The notes under the pieces were generated by a model. The model did not search any database, was not told the DNA's origin, and worked only from the letters and a program-made list of their open reading frames with translations. Below, piece by piece: positions 25,242 to 38,309 of a stretch of DNA of 64,000 nt (its first letter is position 1; every line of letters begins with the position of its first letter). The position numbers and the translations under genes were made by a program. The DNA is taken from positions 2,108,001 through 2,172,000 of the forward strand of contig NZ_CP063164.1 in NCBI RefSeq assembly GCF_014931715.1, given 5' to 3'. The stretch is from Sulfurovum indicum. Lineage in GTDB: Bacteria > Campylobacterota > Campylobacteria > Campylobacterales > Sulfurovaceae.

Positions 25242-25352
25242 TTACTTTGCGTTACCTACGGGTAGCCCTACACATTTCTCAGTTCACACCTTACCTCTTC
25301 TCGTTCTCTCAAAAGTTCAGCTTATTCGTTGGGGGAGCAATAACATCTCCAC
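25242..25352. mobile_element. Decayed fragment of MITE family 1
   Basis: The segment matches the right half of the full copies in order: TTACCTACGGGTAG, a CAC-ACCTTACCTC-like block, TCTCGTTCTCTCAAA and an end resembling GTTGG..G.GGTAATAA. Identity is clearly lower than between the two full copies. It begins 15 bp after the MOSC stop. Confidence 0.75.
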
Positions 25353-25510
25353 CTGCTTCTTCCAGGCTTAGTTACAACAAATGTCTGTAAAAAACGACAT
25401 TAGACCGAAAGTCATTATATATCCAGCAAACCCAAGATGCATTATTTGACTGTAAACGTCTGGCATCGCCAAACCTGCAATATATCATTTTTTAAAAGAA
25501 ACGTAGTTTA

Positions 25511-25779
25511 TTACCGTACCAATTAAATACTTCAAACTTTGATGCTGCAATTTCGTTCACAGATAAGGCAGATTTTCGCAGGACTAGCCGGAGGCTAATT
25601 CAAGAAAATCTAACGCCGTATGTAGGCGAAAGTGCTGCACCCTTCGGGGAGAACGATACGAGACAACCTGCACGCAAAAAAATCTTTGAATTACCTACGG
25701 GTAGTCCTTCAGATTTTTTCACGCACATCTTGCCTCGTCTCGTTCTCTCAAAGTTTGAGGTATTTAGTTGGTGCGGTAA
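25511..25779. mobile_element. MITE-like element family 1, copy B (269 bp)
   Basis: Same length, ends and internal sequence as copy A at 13881-14149, with a handful of substitutions. Flanking TA dinucleotides are at 25509-25510 and 25780-25781. The outer arms pair as TTACCGTACCAATTAAATAC (left) and TTACCGCACCAACTAAATAC (right, minus strand). It lies between a decayed copy and the DUF302 gene and carries no ORF of its own. Confidence 0.88.
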
Positions 25780-25841
25780 TAATATGGAAAGTTATGCAGT
25801 GTGCAGCCGGAGTCTTTGCCTCCGGCTGGAGAAGTAAAAGA

Positions 25842-26786
25842 CTATTTGCCCTCTTTCAACTCTTTAAGCATTTTTTCAAATTTTGCCTGCGCATCGAGAA
25901 GTACATCAATAGACGGTTTGTCTGTGATATTGAGAGATCCAATCCACTTGTGAACATTTGGAAATGCCATATGGATAGTCTTTTCACCTTTTTTCTGATA
26001 CTTGTATGCAGAACATGGTGCAAACGCTCCTGCTTCAGGGTGAAGTTTTGATACTTCGTAAATAACCGGGATACTACAGATTGAATACACATCATAGAAG
26101 AGATACCAGTCTTTATCATGCTCATCAAAGTCATAGTTAAGATCGGTAAATCCTGCCATAACAAAACCATTTGGTGCAAGCTTCTCTTCAAATGCCGTTT
26201 CAAAGTCATCTTTGGCATCTTCCCAGTCATCACCCTGCTGTTCCATAGTGATACGTGTGATCACCTCTTTAGCAGGCTTTTTAGACGCATACGGAAGTTC
26301 GATGAACTTTCCTTTTGGCATTGCTGCTTTAAGAGCCTCTTCGATCTTTTGACCAAGTTTGATCATCTCAGGATGGTCTCTTGGAATATTCATCATGTCT
26401 GCCATTATCTCCGGTCTGAGTGTAGATACAGAGATAGTCTTTGCACCTTTTGGTGTGTAGATAGACATACTTATCGGTGTGAAAAGGCCGATATCCGGGT
26501 ACTTCTCAGCCAATGCAAGTGCTGTATCTTTTCTAAAGACTACCATCAGGTTATACACATCCATATGTGTTGTTTTGAAGTCTCTTTTGAACGGGAAGTT
26601 CATATCATTGTTTGCTGCAATGACGAAACCGGCATTTTTAAAAGCCTCTTCTATCGTCTTCGGTGTAATCTTTTTATCAGCATTGTCTGCCTGCCACACT
26701 CTTACATCATTCTTGAACGTTTTGTCCGCCGCTGTCAGTCCGGTCACCACTAAAAGTGCTACCAGTAAACCTTTGATCAGTTTCAT
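25842..26786 (-). CDS. Exported protein with two DUF302 domains
   Basis: A 314-aa protein with a Sec signal (LLVALLVVTGLTAAD). Two copies of the DUF302 fold follow: the first around residues 45-165 (MDVYNLMVVF, GLFTPISMSIYTPKG, PRDHPEMIKLGQKIE) and the second around 185-300 (DVYSICSIPVIYEV, GAFAPCSAYKYQKKG). DUF302 proteins are common around sulfur-metabolism genes, but their activity is not known to me. It is near soxCDYZ but separated from it by the MOSC gene and MITEs. Confidence 0.82.
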   Translation of the reverse strand: MKLIKGLLVALLVVTGLTAADKTFKNDVRVWQADNADKKITPKTIEEAFKNAGFVIAANNDMNFPFKRDFKTTHMDVYNLMVVFRKDTALALAEKYPDIGLFTPISMSIYTPKGAKTISVSTLRPEIMADMMNIPRDHPEMIKLGQKIEEALKAAMPKGKFIELPYASKKPAKEVITRITMEQQGDDWEDAKDDFETAFEEKLAPNGFVMAGFTDLNYDFDEHDKDWYLFYDVYSICSIPVIYEVSKLHPEAGAFAPCSAYKYQKKGEKTIHMAFPNVHKWIGSLNITDKPSIDVLLDAQAKFEKMLKELKEGK

Positions 26787-27050
26787 ACTGTTCCTTTATT
26801 GTGTTTTATCATAGCTTTCGGTATTACCCGAAATAACGCATTAATTATAGCTGAACTTCATTTAATATAGATTTATAACAAATCATAAAGGAGTATAAAA
26901 AGAAAAAGTGTGAAAATTGTGGAGAGAGGTTATACGAGAAAAAGTTGCTGATTGCCGCTTTGTAAGTATTTTGGTAATAGAGGAACATCGGCTGCAGTAT
27001 ATTGAATCGGCAAAGTATCACCATTAATCAACATACCACTAATCCGTTAG

Positions 27051-27073
27051 AAAAAGAGGCAATGCCTCTTTTT
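27051..27073 (-). terminator. Intrinsic terminator of the porin-like gene
   Basis: A perfect 10-bp stem (plus strand AAAAAGAGGC 27051-27060, loop AAT, GCCTCTTTTT 27064-27073) follows the stop codon directly. On the minus strand the stem ends in a U-run, the classic Rho-independent form. Confidence 0.9.
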
Positions 27074-27075
27074 TC

Positions 27076-28506
27076 TTAGAATCTGTATCTAATGTAGAAT
27101 CTTGCATCCTGTGCTTTTTCTACAATATAAGGAAGCATTCCCTGTGCCATTGGATCACCACCAGCAGCCCATGCTTTAAGATCATCAATACTGTAAGAAG
27201 CCCCTGTTGTACTTCCGAAGAATCCGTTACTTCCTGTATAGTCGTAATTAATAGACGTATATCTAAGCTGTGCGCTTAAAGACTCAGTCAACTGGTATGT
27301 ATAATATACTTCAAAAGCATCACCACGCGCTGCCAATTTGGAACCTATCATTGTGTCTTCTGCATATGTAAATGGTCTCCAGTACTGACTTCCGTGATTA
27401 AATTCAGCACCAAGTTTTCCACCCAAAACCGGAACTTGCGCACCAAACCAGTAAGAAGTACCTGTTTCGCTCTCTGCAGAACCTAGCATTGTTTTTCCTG
27501 AATCAGGTCTAGTTTTAGACCAAGCGAGTGAACCAAATACTTTTGTGTCAGCCAAGATGCCGTCATCACTCAAGCCATCCACCAATACAGAAAGAGCCGC
27601 ACCTTCCATATCACCTACGTTTTCCATTCCAAGCGATGGATTCATAGGATCAATGAGGTCAGGCAAATCAAATGCTTTGTAGTAAGTTGATTTCACAATA
27701 TACTGACCATCATTGTATGGTTCAAAGATAAATCCTGCAAGTGCAATATCATTTACTGCTCCATCGATATTTGCATAATCTGTAGAAGTAGTGAATCTTG
27801 CCGCTGCATTTGTTGAACCCTGTCCCATACAAAGTTTGATAGACATACCCGGTACACCTGTAACATTTGAAAGGTCAAGCTTTGAACTCAAACCATCAAA
27901 TTCAACATTGATAATATGACCAAGTGGCGACTGGGCTGCATCGTCATCTCTAAGATTGGCGAGGAAACCATTTGTAGATGGTCTTCTACCAATAGAGAAT
28001 GTCCAAGGGATATCGGCACCGAATGCTTTTTCACCCAAATAAAGCCAGTATGCTTGACGTACTCTCAAATTGTCATTTGTTAGTGCTTCATTCGTTACCC
28101 AGTCAAAGTTGTCCATACCCCAACCTCTAAGTCCGAAGTCTGCACCAAATGCTTTATGCATTGAAAGCTGTCCTTTGAAGATATTGTGGCTGTCTGGCGC
28201 ATATGCCATGTTTAACCAAAGTCTTAGACTCATAAGATCATTCTTTCCTTGACTTGATCCATCTGCCATATCATAGTTGATGTTATCAATAGCAGTTCTT
28301 AAGTCAACACCCCACTTGATGTTATCGTTTGCATCGTGTGCTCTTACTTGATTGATCTTTTTCTTCTGCTTCTTCATATCTTTCTTAACTGCTGCAAGCT
28401 CTGCTTCCAATGCAGAGAGTTTTGCTGCAAGTGCCGAATTTGAAACCGCATGTGCACTGGTCATTGCCATTGCTGCCACAAGTGACATAGTTACAATTTT
28501 CTTCAT
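27076..28506 (-). CDS. Outer-membrane porin-like protein (DUF3373 type)
   Basis: A 476-aa protein with a Sec signal ending AMTSAHA. An N-terminal coiled coil (KLSALEAELAAVKKDMKKQK) is followed by a long beta-rich domain that ends in an aromatic residue (YIRYRF), the usual outer-membrane insertion signal. The layout matches the DUF3373 family of Campylobacterota. It is a single-gene unit with its own terminator. The transported substrate is unknown. Confidence 0.82.
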   Translation of the reverse strand: MKKIVTMSLVAAMAMTSAHAVSNSALAAKLSALEAELAAVKKDMKKQKKKINQVRAHDANDNIKWGVDLRTAIDNINYDMADGSSQGKNDLMSLRLWLNMAYAPDSHNIFKGQLSMHKAFGADFGLRGWGMDNFDWVTNEALTNDNLRVRQAYWLYLGEKAFGADIPWTFSIGRRPSTNGFLANLRDDDAAQSPLGHIINVEFDGLSSKLDLSNVTGVPGMSIKLCMGQGSTNAAARFTTSTDYANIDGAVNDIALAGFIFEPYNDGQYIVKSTYYKAFDLPDLIDPMNPSLGMENVGDMEGAALSVLVDGLSDDGILADTKVFGSLAWSKTRPDSGKTMLGSAESETGTSYWFGAQVPVLGGKLGAEFNHGSQYWRPFTYAEDTMIGSKLAARGDAFEVYYTYQLTESLSAQLRYTSINYDYTGSNGFFGSTTGASYSIDDLKAWAAGGDPMAQGMLPYIVEKAQDARFYIRYRF

Positions 28507-29286
28507 GTTTTACTCCTTAAATTTATGTTTGTCCAAAAACATGTGAAACTAGTTTAGAACAGAAAACCTAAGTCTATACTTAAATTAATGATAAATTAAC
28601 AGAATTTAAAGTTAATTAATATGAAATAATGGTTCTTATAATGTATTATACTTATTTTATGATCATATATAAGAAACCCTAGCGATTTACATAACAATAA
28701 CTAAAAGTAGTTTGTAGTCTTATCATTTATGTATGCTGCTTGATAAACTTATGATCTTGAAAAAGATATGCCAAAGAGGAGAAAGAAAAAAAAGGTGAAG
28801 GGGAGAGAAAAAGAGGCACAATGGCTGAAAGGCAGCCTGAAAGGGAAAACAAGAGAGGGAAAAACAAGGAAGTTTACAAATTGGACAAGGAGTAAAACAA
28901 AAATCTCTTGAAAGGTATCGGCTGCCTTTTCTAATAACATTATAAACTATAGGTGTTAATAGAGCATTAACTGACGGATAATAGAATATTTCATCATTAG
29001 AAGAGAGAGTAGGTTTGGTCGTAAAAGATCTAATCGAGATATGTATAAAAAAGAACTTGAAATAAAAAATGGATGGCACGTACGTGCCAAGCGTTCAGCG
29101 TGTAGCGCTAAGCGTTAAGAAGAACATTAATTTCATGCTCTTTCTCTTTCTGAACGCTACGTGCTTAACGCTGAGCGCTCTTCTACATAGTTTATTGGCA
29201 GACAGAAGTATAGCTTTGAAATAAAAAGTAACAGTGATAAAAAGTGATTGATTATTGTTAAAGTAGAAGTAGTAAGTAAAAACTCA
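28507..29286. other. Gene-poor region before the rRNA operon
   Basis: A 780-bp stretch with no convincing gene. It has an AT-rich part (28560-28740), a purine-rich plus strand at about 28756-28900 that includes a possible 47-codon ORF of very basic composition (28768-28911, no ribosome site), a 14-bp palindrome GGCACGTACGTGCC at 29075-29088, and an inverted pair of 7-bp arrays at 29090-29179. Confidence 0.6.
29090..29179. repeat. Inverted pair of degenerate AGCGNNN heptamer arrays
   Basis: On the plus strand 29090-29119 reads as AGCGTTC, AGCGTGT, AGCGCTA, AGCGTTA, AG. On the minus strand 29179-29150 reads as AGCGCTC, AGCGTTA, AGCACGT, AGCGTTC, AG. The two arms match at 22 of 29 positions as an inverted repeat around a 30-bp spacer. 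Confidence 0.8.
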
Positions 29287-29403
29287 AAGTGGCAGCGACC
29301 TACATTCCCACCAGCGTAGCCGGCAGTATTATCGGCGATGGGAGGCTTGACTTCCAGGTTCGGAATGGAGCTGGGTATGACCCTCCCTCTAACCCCACCA
29401 CTA
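29287..29403 (-). rRNA. rrf: 5S ribosomal RNA
   Basis: About 117 nt downstream of the 23S gene on the minus strand. The 5' and 3' ends are complementary (AGTGG with CCACT), and the internal segments CCATTCCGAACCTGGAAGTCAAG and CCGATAATACTGC (read on the minus strand) match conserved 5S loops. Ends are estimated to within a few bases. Confidence 0.93.
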
Positions 29404-29539
29404 AGAGAAGTAAGAACACCTTGATGTGCTTAATTCTCTTTGCTTTGAAGCTTTGAGATACTTAGTATTGTTAAGAGTCTAAATAATGTTGGATTACAAT
29501 TCAAGTTTGCACTTAATAAGGTAGTACCTTATGAAGAAT

Positions 29540-32417
<2,878 letters not shown>

Positions 32418-32711
32418 TTAATTCTAAGGTACTACCTTATTAAATGCAAAATGAACTTCATGTGTTACCACTTGGTTCGTTGTTGTACATTAATAAGTGT
32501 CTTGTTAAAGACGTTATTGAGTTTCTTGCACATGAAAGATATCATTGCTGATATTTTCTTGTTAAATTGTAATTTGTTTAAACTTGACTCGATAATTTTT
32601 TACCTCGTCTCGTTTGCAACATTACGTTAGACTCTTAACAATAATAAGTTAAATAACTTTTAGACAATATGTCTAATTCAAATTTTCCATTGAAAACTTG
32701 CATTAAACATA
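32418..32711 (-). other. Internal transcribed spacer, tRNA-Ile to 23S
   Basis: AT-rich spacer of about 294 bp with no second tRNA. The segment next to the 23S gene forms half of the processing stem. Many Campylobacterota operons carry tRNA-Ala beside tRNA-Ile here, but none is found between 32418 and 32915. Confidence 0.75.
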
Positions 32712-32788
32712 TGGTGGGCGTACCAGGACTTGAACCTGGGACCTCACCCTTATCAGGGGTGCACTCTAACCAGCTGAGCTATACGCCC
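32712..32788 (-). tRNA. tRNA-Ile (GAT anticodon)
   Basis: 77-nt tRNA in the 16S-23S spacer, with encoded CCA. On the minus strand the acceptor stem starts GGGCGTA, the anticodon loop is CTGATAA (GAT), and the T-arm is GGTTCAAGTCC. The acceptor 3' strand is TACGCCC. Confidence 0.97.
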
Positions 32789-32915
32789 ATATGTACTACT
32801 TAAAGAACCTAATGATCTTTATCAACCAAACATAAGCTGTACAGCGTACCAAACAAACCAAGTCTTTTCGATTGTTGCTTCCTGCATTGTGAGACACAGA
32901 AAGTCTATACTCTTG

Positions 32916-34430
<1,515 letters not shown>

Positions 34431-34562
34431 AAAATAGAATGGTTTGAACCATTGTCAGAATCACTTAAATATTTGCTATCTAAGTTCATCTTTATCACTT
34501 TTTATTAAAAAAGTGCAAAAATTAAATCTCAAATAGACGTTGATTTGTTTACTTATATTTGG

Positions 34563-34576
34563 TTGTCAAAGATCAC
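34563..34576 (-). promoter_or_regulatory. boxA-like antitermination site in the rRNA leader
   Basis: On the minus strand TGATCTTTGACAA resembles the bacterial boxA consensus TGCTCTTTAACA. It lies between the promoter and the 16S gene, where boxA recruits NusB-S10 for rRNA antitermination. Confidence 0.6.
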
Positions 34577-34630
34577 TCACTCTCACTCTCTTAGCTAACT
34601 CAGCTAAGGTCTCTGTGTTTGTGGACGCGT

Positions 34631-34659
34631 ATTATAGCACCGAATTACTCCCTTGTCAA
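34631..34659 (-). promoter_or_regulatory. Consensus sigma-70 promoter of the rRNA operon
   Basis: On the minus strand TTGACA (34654-34659) and TATAAT (34631-34636) are both perfect hexamers separated by exactly 17 bp. Transcription would start near 34624, about 195 bp before the 16S 5' end. An AT-rich, UP-element-like tract lies upstream (about 34665-34710). Confidence 0.95.
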
Positions 34660-34804
34660 GAGGTTTTCCTAAAAATTGCAAAAATTTTTACATTTTTTGA
34701 TTTATTTTTACACTACTAACATTAATATATAAAGAGTCATATATTTTTGCCCTTTATAAGATGATTTCTTTTACAATAAGATCCACTTTTAACAAAGGAT
34801 ACCA

Positions 34805-34993
34805 ATGAAATACCTGATTCCCACCCTTCTTATTTTTCTATTTAACGGATGTACTGATACACCGACACCACAATCGGGTAAAGAGATCAAGGCCAAAGAG
34901 GCAATTGCTACAAATCTCTCAGAAGCGGAAAAAGCGCGCTCTGAATATTCTGCACTTCAGGAGCAGCGCAAAAAAGAATCTACCTCACAATAA
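34805..34993 (+). CDS. Very small lipoprotein (62 aa)
   Basis: A signal of 15 residues ends in the lipobox FNGC (Cys16). The mature peptide is only about 47 residues, polar and helix-forming (EAEKARSEYSALQEQRKKES). A good AAAGGA site precedes the ATG. I do not recognise the family. Short Ala/Glu/Lys-rich lipoproteins of this kind are often peptidoglycan- or complex-associated, which is only a suggestion. Confidence 0.7.
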   Translation: MKYLIPTLLIFLFNGCTDTPTPQSGKEIKAKEAIATNLSEAEKARSEYSALQEQRKKESTSQ

Positions 34994-35064
34994 ACTTCTC
35001 AGGTTAACCTTAGATTAATCTGACTCGACTATACTTCCAAAAACCATAATGAAAAGGATTATCA

Positions 35065-35754
35065 ATGGCTTTATACGATAGAAATTATACTACTGCACGG
35101 GAAACAGGCTATGTACAGGAGTCTGCTTCCGTTGATTTTATGAAAAAAACCTATCAGCTTTTAGCAGCAAGTATGATTGCCGCTGCTGCAGGTGCCTATG
35201 CAACCATGCCGTATGCTGAGACGATCATGCAGTATAAATGGTTCATCTTCGGTGCTGAACTGCTAATACTCTTTTTTGGACTGAGTCTGACAAGAGGAAA
35301 GCCGGGTGCAAACCTTGCCATGCTCTTTACATTTACTTTCCTGACGGGAGTTTCACTCGTACCTCTTTTAGCCTCACTTATAGGTATGGGCAATGGGGCT
35401 GTCATCGGCAACGCTTTCCTGATGACATCTGTGCTCTTCGGTGCGCTCAGTCTTTTTGCCATTAACAGCAAAAGTGATTATGCAAACTGGGGTAAACCGC
35501 TCTTTATTACATTGATCGTAGTGATCATTGCTTCACTGGTAAACTACTTTCTGCTTCAAAGTCCAATGATGCATATTGTCATTACTGCGGGAATACTGAT
35601 CCTGTTCAGTTTCTTTACCATTTATGATACCCAGAATATCGCCAATGGTGCATACGACTCACCGGTAGATGCAGCCGTCTCGCTATACCTTGATTTTCTG
35701 AATATGTTCACGGCACTGCTTCAGCTTCTGGGTATATTCGGCGGAGAAGACTAG
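35065..35754 (+). CDS. Bax inhibitor-1 / YccA family membrane protein
   Basis: A 229-aa protein with seven predicted membrane helices after a polar N-terminus. The family signature near the C-terminus, FFTIYDTQNIANGAY followed by DAAVSLYLDFLNMFTALLQLLG, is clear. BI-1 family proteins include bacterial YccA, which interacts with FtsH, and pH-sensitive calcium leak channels; the role here is not known. AAAAGGA precedes the start. Confidence 0.92.
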   Translation: MALYDRNYTTARETGYVQESASVDFMKKTYQLLAASMIAAAAGAYATMPYAETIMQYKWFIFGAELLILFFGLSLTRGKPGANLAMLFTFTFLTGVSLVPLLASLIGMGNGAVIGNAFLMTSVLFGALSLFAINSKSDYANWGKPLFITLIVVIIASLVNYFLLQSPMMHIVITAGILILFSFFTIYDTQNIANGAYDSPVDAAVSLYLDFLNMFTALLQLLGIFGGED

Positions 35755-35872
35755 AATACTTAAAACTTCGCCCTGTACGCCTTTTACAGAGCTTTACCGC
35801 ACTTTCAATATAGTTTGGGTATAATCGCCCAAATTATTGTCCACGAAAGTGTGGACCACTGAAGAGGAACCC

Positions 35873-36205
35873 ATGACATCAACACTTCTTATCGTACAGA
35901 TTATTTTGGCGATCGCCATTACCATTGCAGTCTTACTACAGAAAAGTTCAAGTATTGGACTTGGTGCCTACAGCGGAAGTAATGAATCTGTATTTGGAGC
36001 AAAAGGACCTACAGGCTTTCTTGCAAAAATGACCTTTACTCTTGCATTGGCATTTATCATCAATACCCTGGCACTGGGATATCTCTATACTCAAGAGAGT
36101 AAAAGCTCTGTAGCAGACAAGATCATACCAAAAAACAATGCCGTTGTACCTGCTGCTCCGACAGAACCTGCTTCTACAGCGCCGGCTGCTCCTACTGCAC
36201 AATAA
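35873..36205 (+). CDS. secG: Preprotein translocase subunit SecG
   Basis: A 110-aa membrane protein with two helices (residues 3-21 and about 52-72) and the typical intervening segment LLQKSSSIGLGAYSGSNESVFGAKGPTGFLAK. The C-terminal tail is rich in Ala, Pro and Thr. I start it at the ATG at 35873, behind GAGGA, because an upstream ATG at 35837 would add 12 polar residues. It works with SecYE in protein export. Confidence 0.92.
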   Translation: MTSTLLIVQIILAIAITIAVLLQKSSSIGLGAYSGSNESVFGAKGPTGFLAKMTFTLALAFIINTLALGYLYTQESKSSVADKIIPKNNAVVPAAPTEPASTAPAAPTAQ

Positions 36206-36406
36206 TCCTATTTGTTACTACTTTAGACTTTTTCAACCAGGTTTGGCACACAGGCCAGCCTGCAGGAAACACATATTTTAATCTTATTACAAGATCACTG
36301 ATTGTGCTATTGACTGACACCATCATCCGGGATAAACCATTTTGAAGTACACAAAAAGGTAAAAAAGGGTAAAATTCACACAAATAACCCTCCAGGAGAG
36401 AATAAA

Positions 36407-36964
36407 ATGGTCAATGAAATTTTTGAACACACCAGAGAGCATATGGACAAAAGTATTGAAGCACTTAAACGTGATTTTGCATCATTGCGTACAGGAAAAG
36501 TCACAACCAGTATAGTCGATAACATCAAGGTTGACTACTATGGTACACCTACCCCGCTAAACCAGGTGGGAAGTGTCATCGCTATGGATGCAACAACGAT
36601 CAGTATTACACCATGGGAAAAGAACCTTCTGTCTGATATTGAAAAAGCCATTCAGGAAGCAAACATCGGTGTCAACCCCAACAATGACGGTGACTTTATT
36701 AAACTCTTCTTTCCTCCAATGACCTCAGAGCAGAGACAAGAGATCGTCAAACAGGCAAAAGCTATGGCAGAGAATGCCAGAGTCGCAATCAGAAATATCC
36801 GTAAAGACGCAAACAACAAGATCAAAAAGCTTGAAAAAGAGAAAGAGATCAGTGAAGATGAGTCAAAAAAAGCATTGGATGAGATTCAAAAGATCACAGA
36901 TGACCATATTGCAAAAGTCGATGAGCTCTTTAAAGCCAAAGAGGCTGACATACTAAAGGTATAA
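36407..36964 (+). CDS. frr: Ribosome recycling factor
   Basis: RRF splits post-termination ribosomes together with EF-G. The 185-aa length is normal. Family features include [23 protein letters not shown] near the N-terminus and [22 protein letters not shown]-like helices towards the C-terminus (here [18 protein letters not shown]). It is 1 bp upstream of pyrE, so the two are coupled. Confidence 0.97.
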   Translation: MVNEIFEHTREHMDKSIEALKRDFASLRTGKVTTSIVDNIKVDYYGTPTPLNQVGSVIAMDATTISITPWEKNLLSDIEKAIQEANIGVNPNNDGDFIKLFFPPMTSEQRQEIVKQAKAMAENARVAIRNIRKDANNKIKKLEKEKEISEDESKKALDEIQKITDDHIAKVDELFKAKEADILKV

Positions 36965-36965
36965 C

Positions 36966-37571
36966 ATGAATGTAGAGCAAGTCTATAAAGATGCCAATGC
37001 CCTTCTTGACGGGCACTTTCTCCTTGCAAGCGGGAACCACTCAGCACGTTATCTGCAGAGTGCCAAAGTATTGGAGTATCCTCAAAAAGCAGCAGAACTT
37101 ACCGATGCTCTTGCAAAAATGATCCGAAATGCAGATATCCAGGTAGACACCGTTTGTGCTCCGGCACTCGGTGGCGTCCTGGCAGGATATGAACTGGCAC
37201 GTTCCCTGGGTGTACGTTCTATCTTCGTAGAAAAGAAGGAAGGGGGCATGGAACTTCGCCGCGGATTTGAAGTGAAACCGGGAGAGAAGATCATTATTTG
37301 CGAAGATATCATCACTACAGGTGGTTCAGCACTCAAGGCCGCGCAGGCTATCGAGGCACTTGGTGCAAAGGTAGTCGCTTTTGCCTCGCTTGCAAACAGA
37401 GGCTTCTGCAAACGCGTAGGCGGTCAGAGTGAAGCCAAACCCGAATGCAAACTACCAAAAGATGTGCCGCTCTTCTCTTTGGCGGACTTTACATTTGAAA
37501 TGTATCTGCCGGAAGAGTGCCCCATGTGCAAAGAGGGGAGCAGAGCTATCAAACCGGGCAGCAAAGGCTGA
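36966..37571 (+). CDS. pyrE: Orotate phosphoribosyltransferase
   Basis: PyrE joins orotate and PRPP to give orotidine 5'-phosphate in pyrimidine synthesis. The PRPP-binding loop is [18 protein letters not shown], and [15 protein letters not shown] carries the catalytic loop. At 201 aa it belongs to the long group common in Campylobacterota, with a Cys-containing C-terminus ([10 protein letters not shown]). Confidence 0.95.
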   Translation: MNVEQVYKDANALLDGHFLLASGNHSARYLQSAKVLEYPQKAAELTDALAKMIRNADIQVDTVCAPALGGVLAGYELARSLGVRSIFVEKKEGGMELRRGFEVKPGEKIIICEDIITTGGSALKAAQAIEALGAKVVAFASLANRGFCKRVGGQSEAKPECKLPKDVPLFSLADFTFEMYLPEECPMCKEGSRAIKPGSKG

Positions 37572-37599
37572 TAAACTCTGTTACACTACGTACCACGTA

Positions 37600-37616
37600 C
37601 ACTTCTCCTAGAAGTG
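37600..37616. terminator. Small hairpin between convergent pyrE and PAS gene
   Basis: CACTTCT (37600-37606), loop CCT, AGAAGTG (37610-37616) form a perfect 7-bp stem between the convergent genes. It contains the stop codon of the PAS gene. There is no strong U-tract, so terminator function is uncertain. Confidence 0.35.
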
Positions 37617-38114
37617 GCACGCGTCTCTTCCAAGATAAACTTCTCCGCAGTATTGGCTTCTCTCTGCAGTATTGTTCTCTTTCAGTCTGTCATATTCATC
37701 CATCACTGATTCAAGCTCATCTGCATTGGGTGCACGTCTTGTTGCCATATATCCGGTGATCTCTCCTGCATCATTGAACTTGGGTTGAATAATCGCCTCA
37801 GTCCAGTAACTTACTCCCTCTTTTGAAATATTTCGGAGATAGCCGCTCCATGTCTTGCCTGCAGAGGTCATTTGACAGGCATCTTTAAAAATGGCTTCAG
37901 GCATCTGTGGATGCATATGCATACAGTGAGGCGAACCGATAACTTCTTCTTTGCTATATGCACTCACCTCTATAAAACGTCTGTTCGCGTAAGTAATAAT
38001 ACCTTCAAGATCAGTCTCAACAAGAAGTGCTTTGCCTTCATAAATGAACTCCTCATCTTTTGCATCTTCACGACTTATCGTACTGCCTGTTCTACTGTTT
38101 GTAAATGTAACCAT
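37608..38114 (-). CDS. Stand-alone PAS-domain sensor protein (CetB/Aer-like)
   Basis: A 168-aa cytoplasmic protein made of one PAS fold. The run from ETDLEGIITYANRRFIEVS through EVIGSPHCMHMHPQMP and TWSGYLRNISKEGVSYW to ATRRAPN is typical of Aer-type PAS domains that bind FAD. In Campylobacter a PAS-only protein of this length (CetB) pairs with a membrane receptor for energy taxis. No partner receptor is next to it, so the role is inferred. It is a single gene with a long promoter region. Confidence 0.75.
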   Translation of the reverse strand: MVTFTNSRTGSTISREDAKDEEFIYEGKALLVETDLEGIITYANRRFIEVSAYSKEEVIGSPHCMHMHPQMPEAIFKDACQMTSAGKTWSGYLRNISKEGVSYWTEAIIQPKFNDAGEITGYMATRRAPNADELESVMDEYDRLKENNTAERSQYCGEVYLGRDACHF

Positions 38115-38309
38115 TACTTTTATCCTTCAATATCAAGGAGTCTGTCAGACTCGAAGTGGTTTTGAAAGATTATAGAACAAACTGTTTTAAAGTTGACTTT
38201 ATCAATAAATATAATTTAGTATTATTTTATACCCTCCATACAATGGAGCAATGATCTGTCTGAGGATTTAACAGAGATTTTATAGTGTGGAAGCAGATAT
38301 ATTACCCTT

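Larger units (their letters stand above)
25228..25841. other. Gene-poor stretch made mostly of mobile-element copies
   Basis: This 614-bp stretch holds a decayed fragment of family-1 MITE at about 25242-25352, a possible 32-codon ORF on the minus strand at 25368-25466 and a full family-1 MITE at 25511-25779. Nothing else is seen in it. Confidence 0.7.
34431..34804. other. rRNA leader and divergent promoter region
   Basis: A 374-bp region without a gene. The leftward part holds the rRNA promoter, leader hairpin (TTAGCT, GAGT, TAGCTAA on the minus strand) and a boxA-like site. The AT-rich right end must hold the promoter of the small lipoprotein gene at 34805. Confidence 0.7.

Noticed and set aside
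28723-29079. A 118-codon leftward ORF before the rRNA operon
   Set aside because: Its product is Phe/Ser/Leu-rich because it is the complement of a purine-rich tract. It has no ribosome site and no domain.
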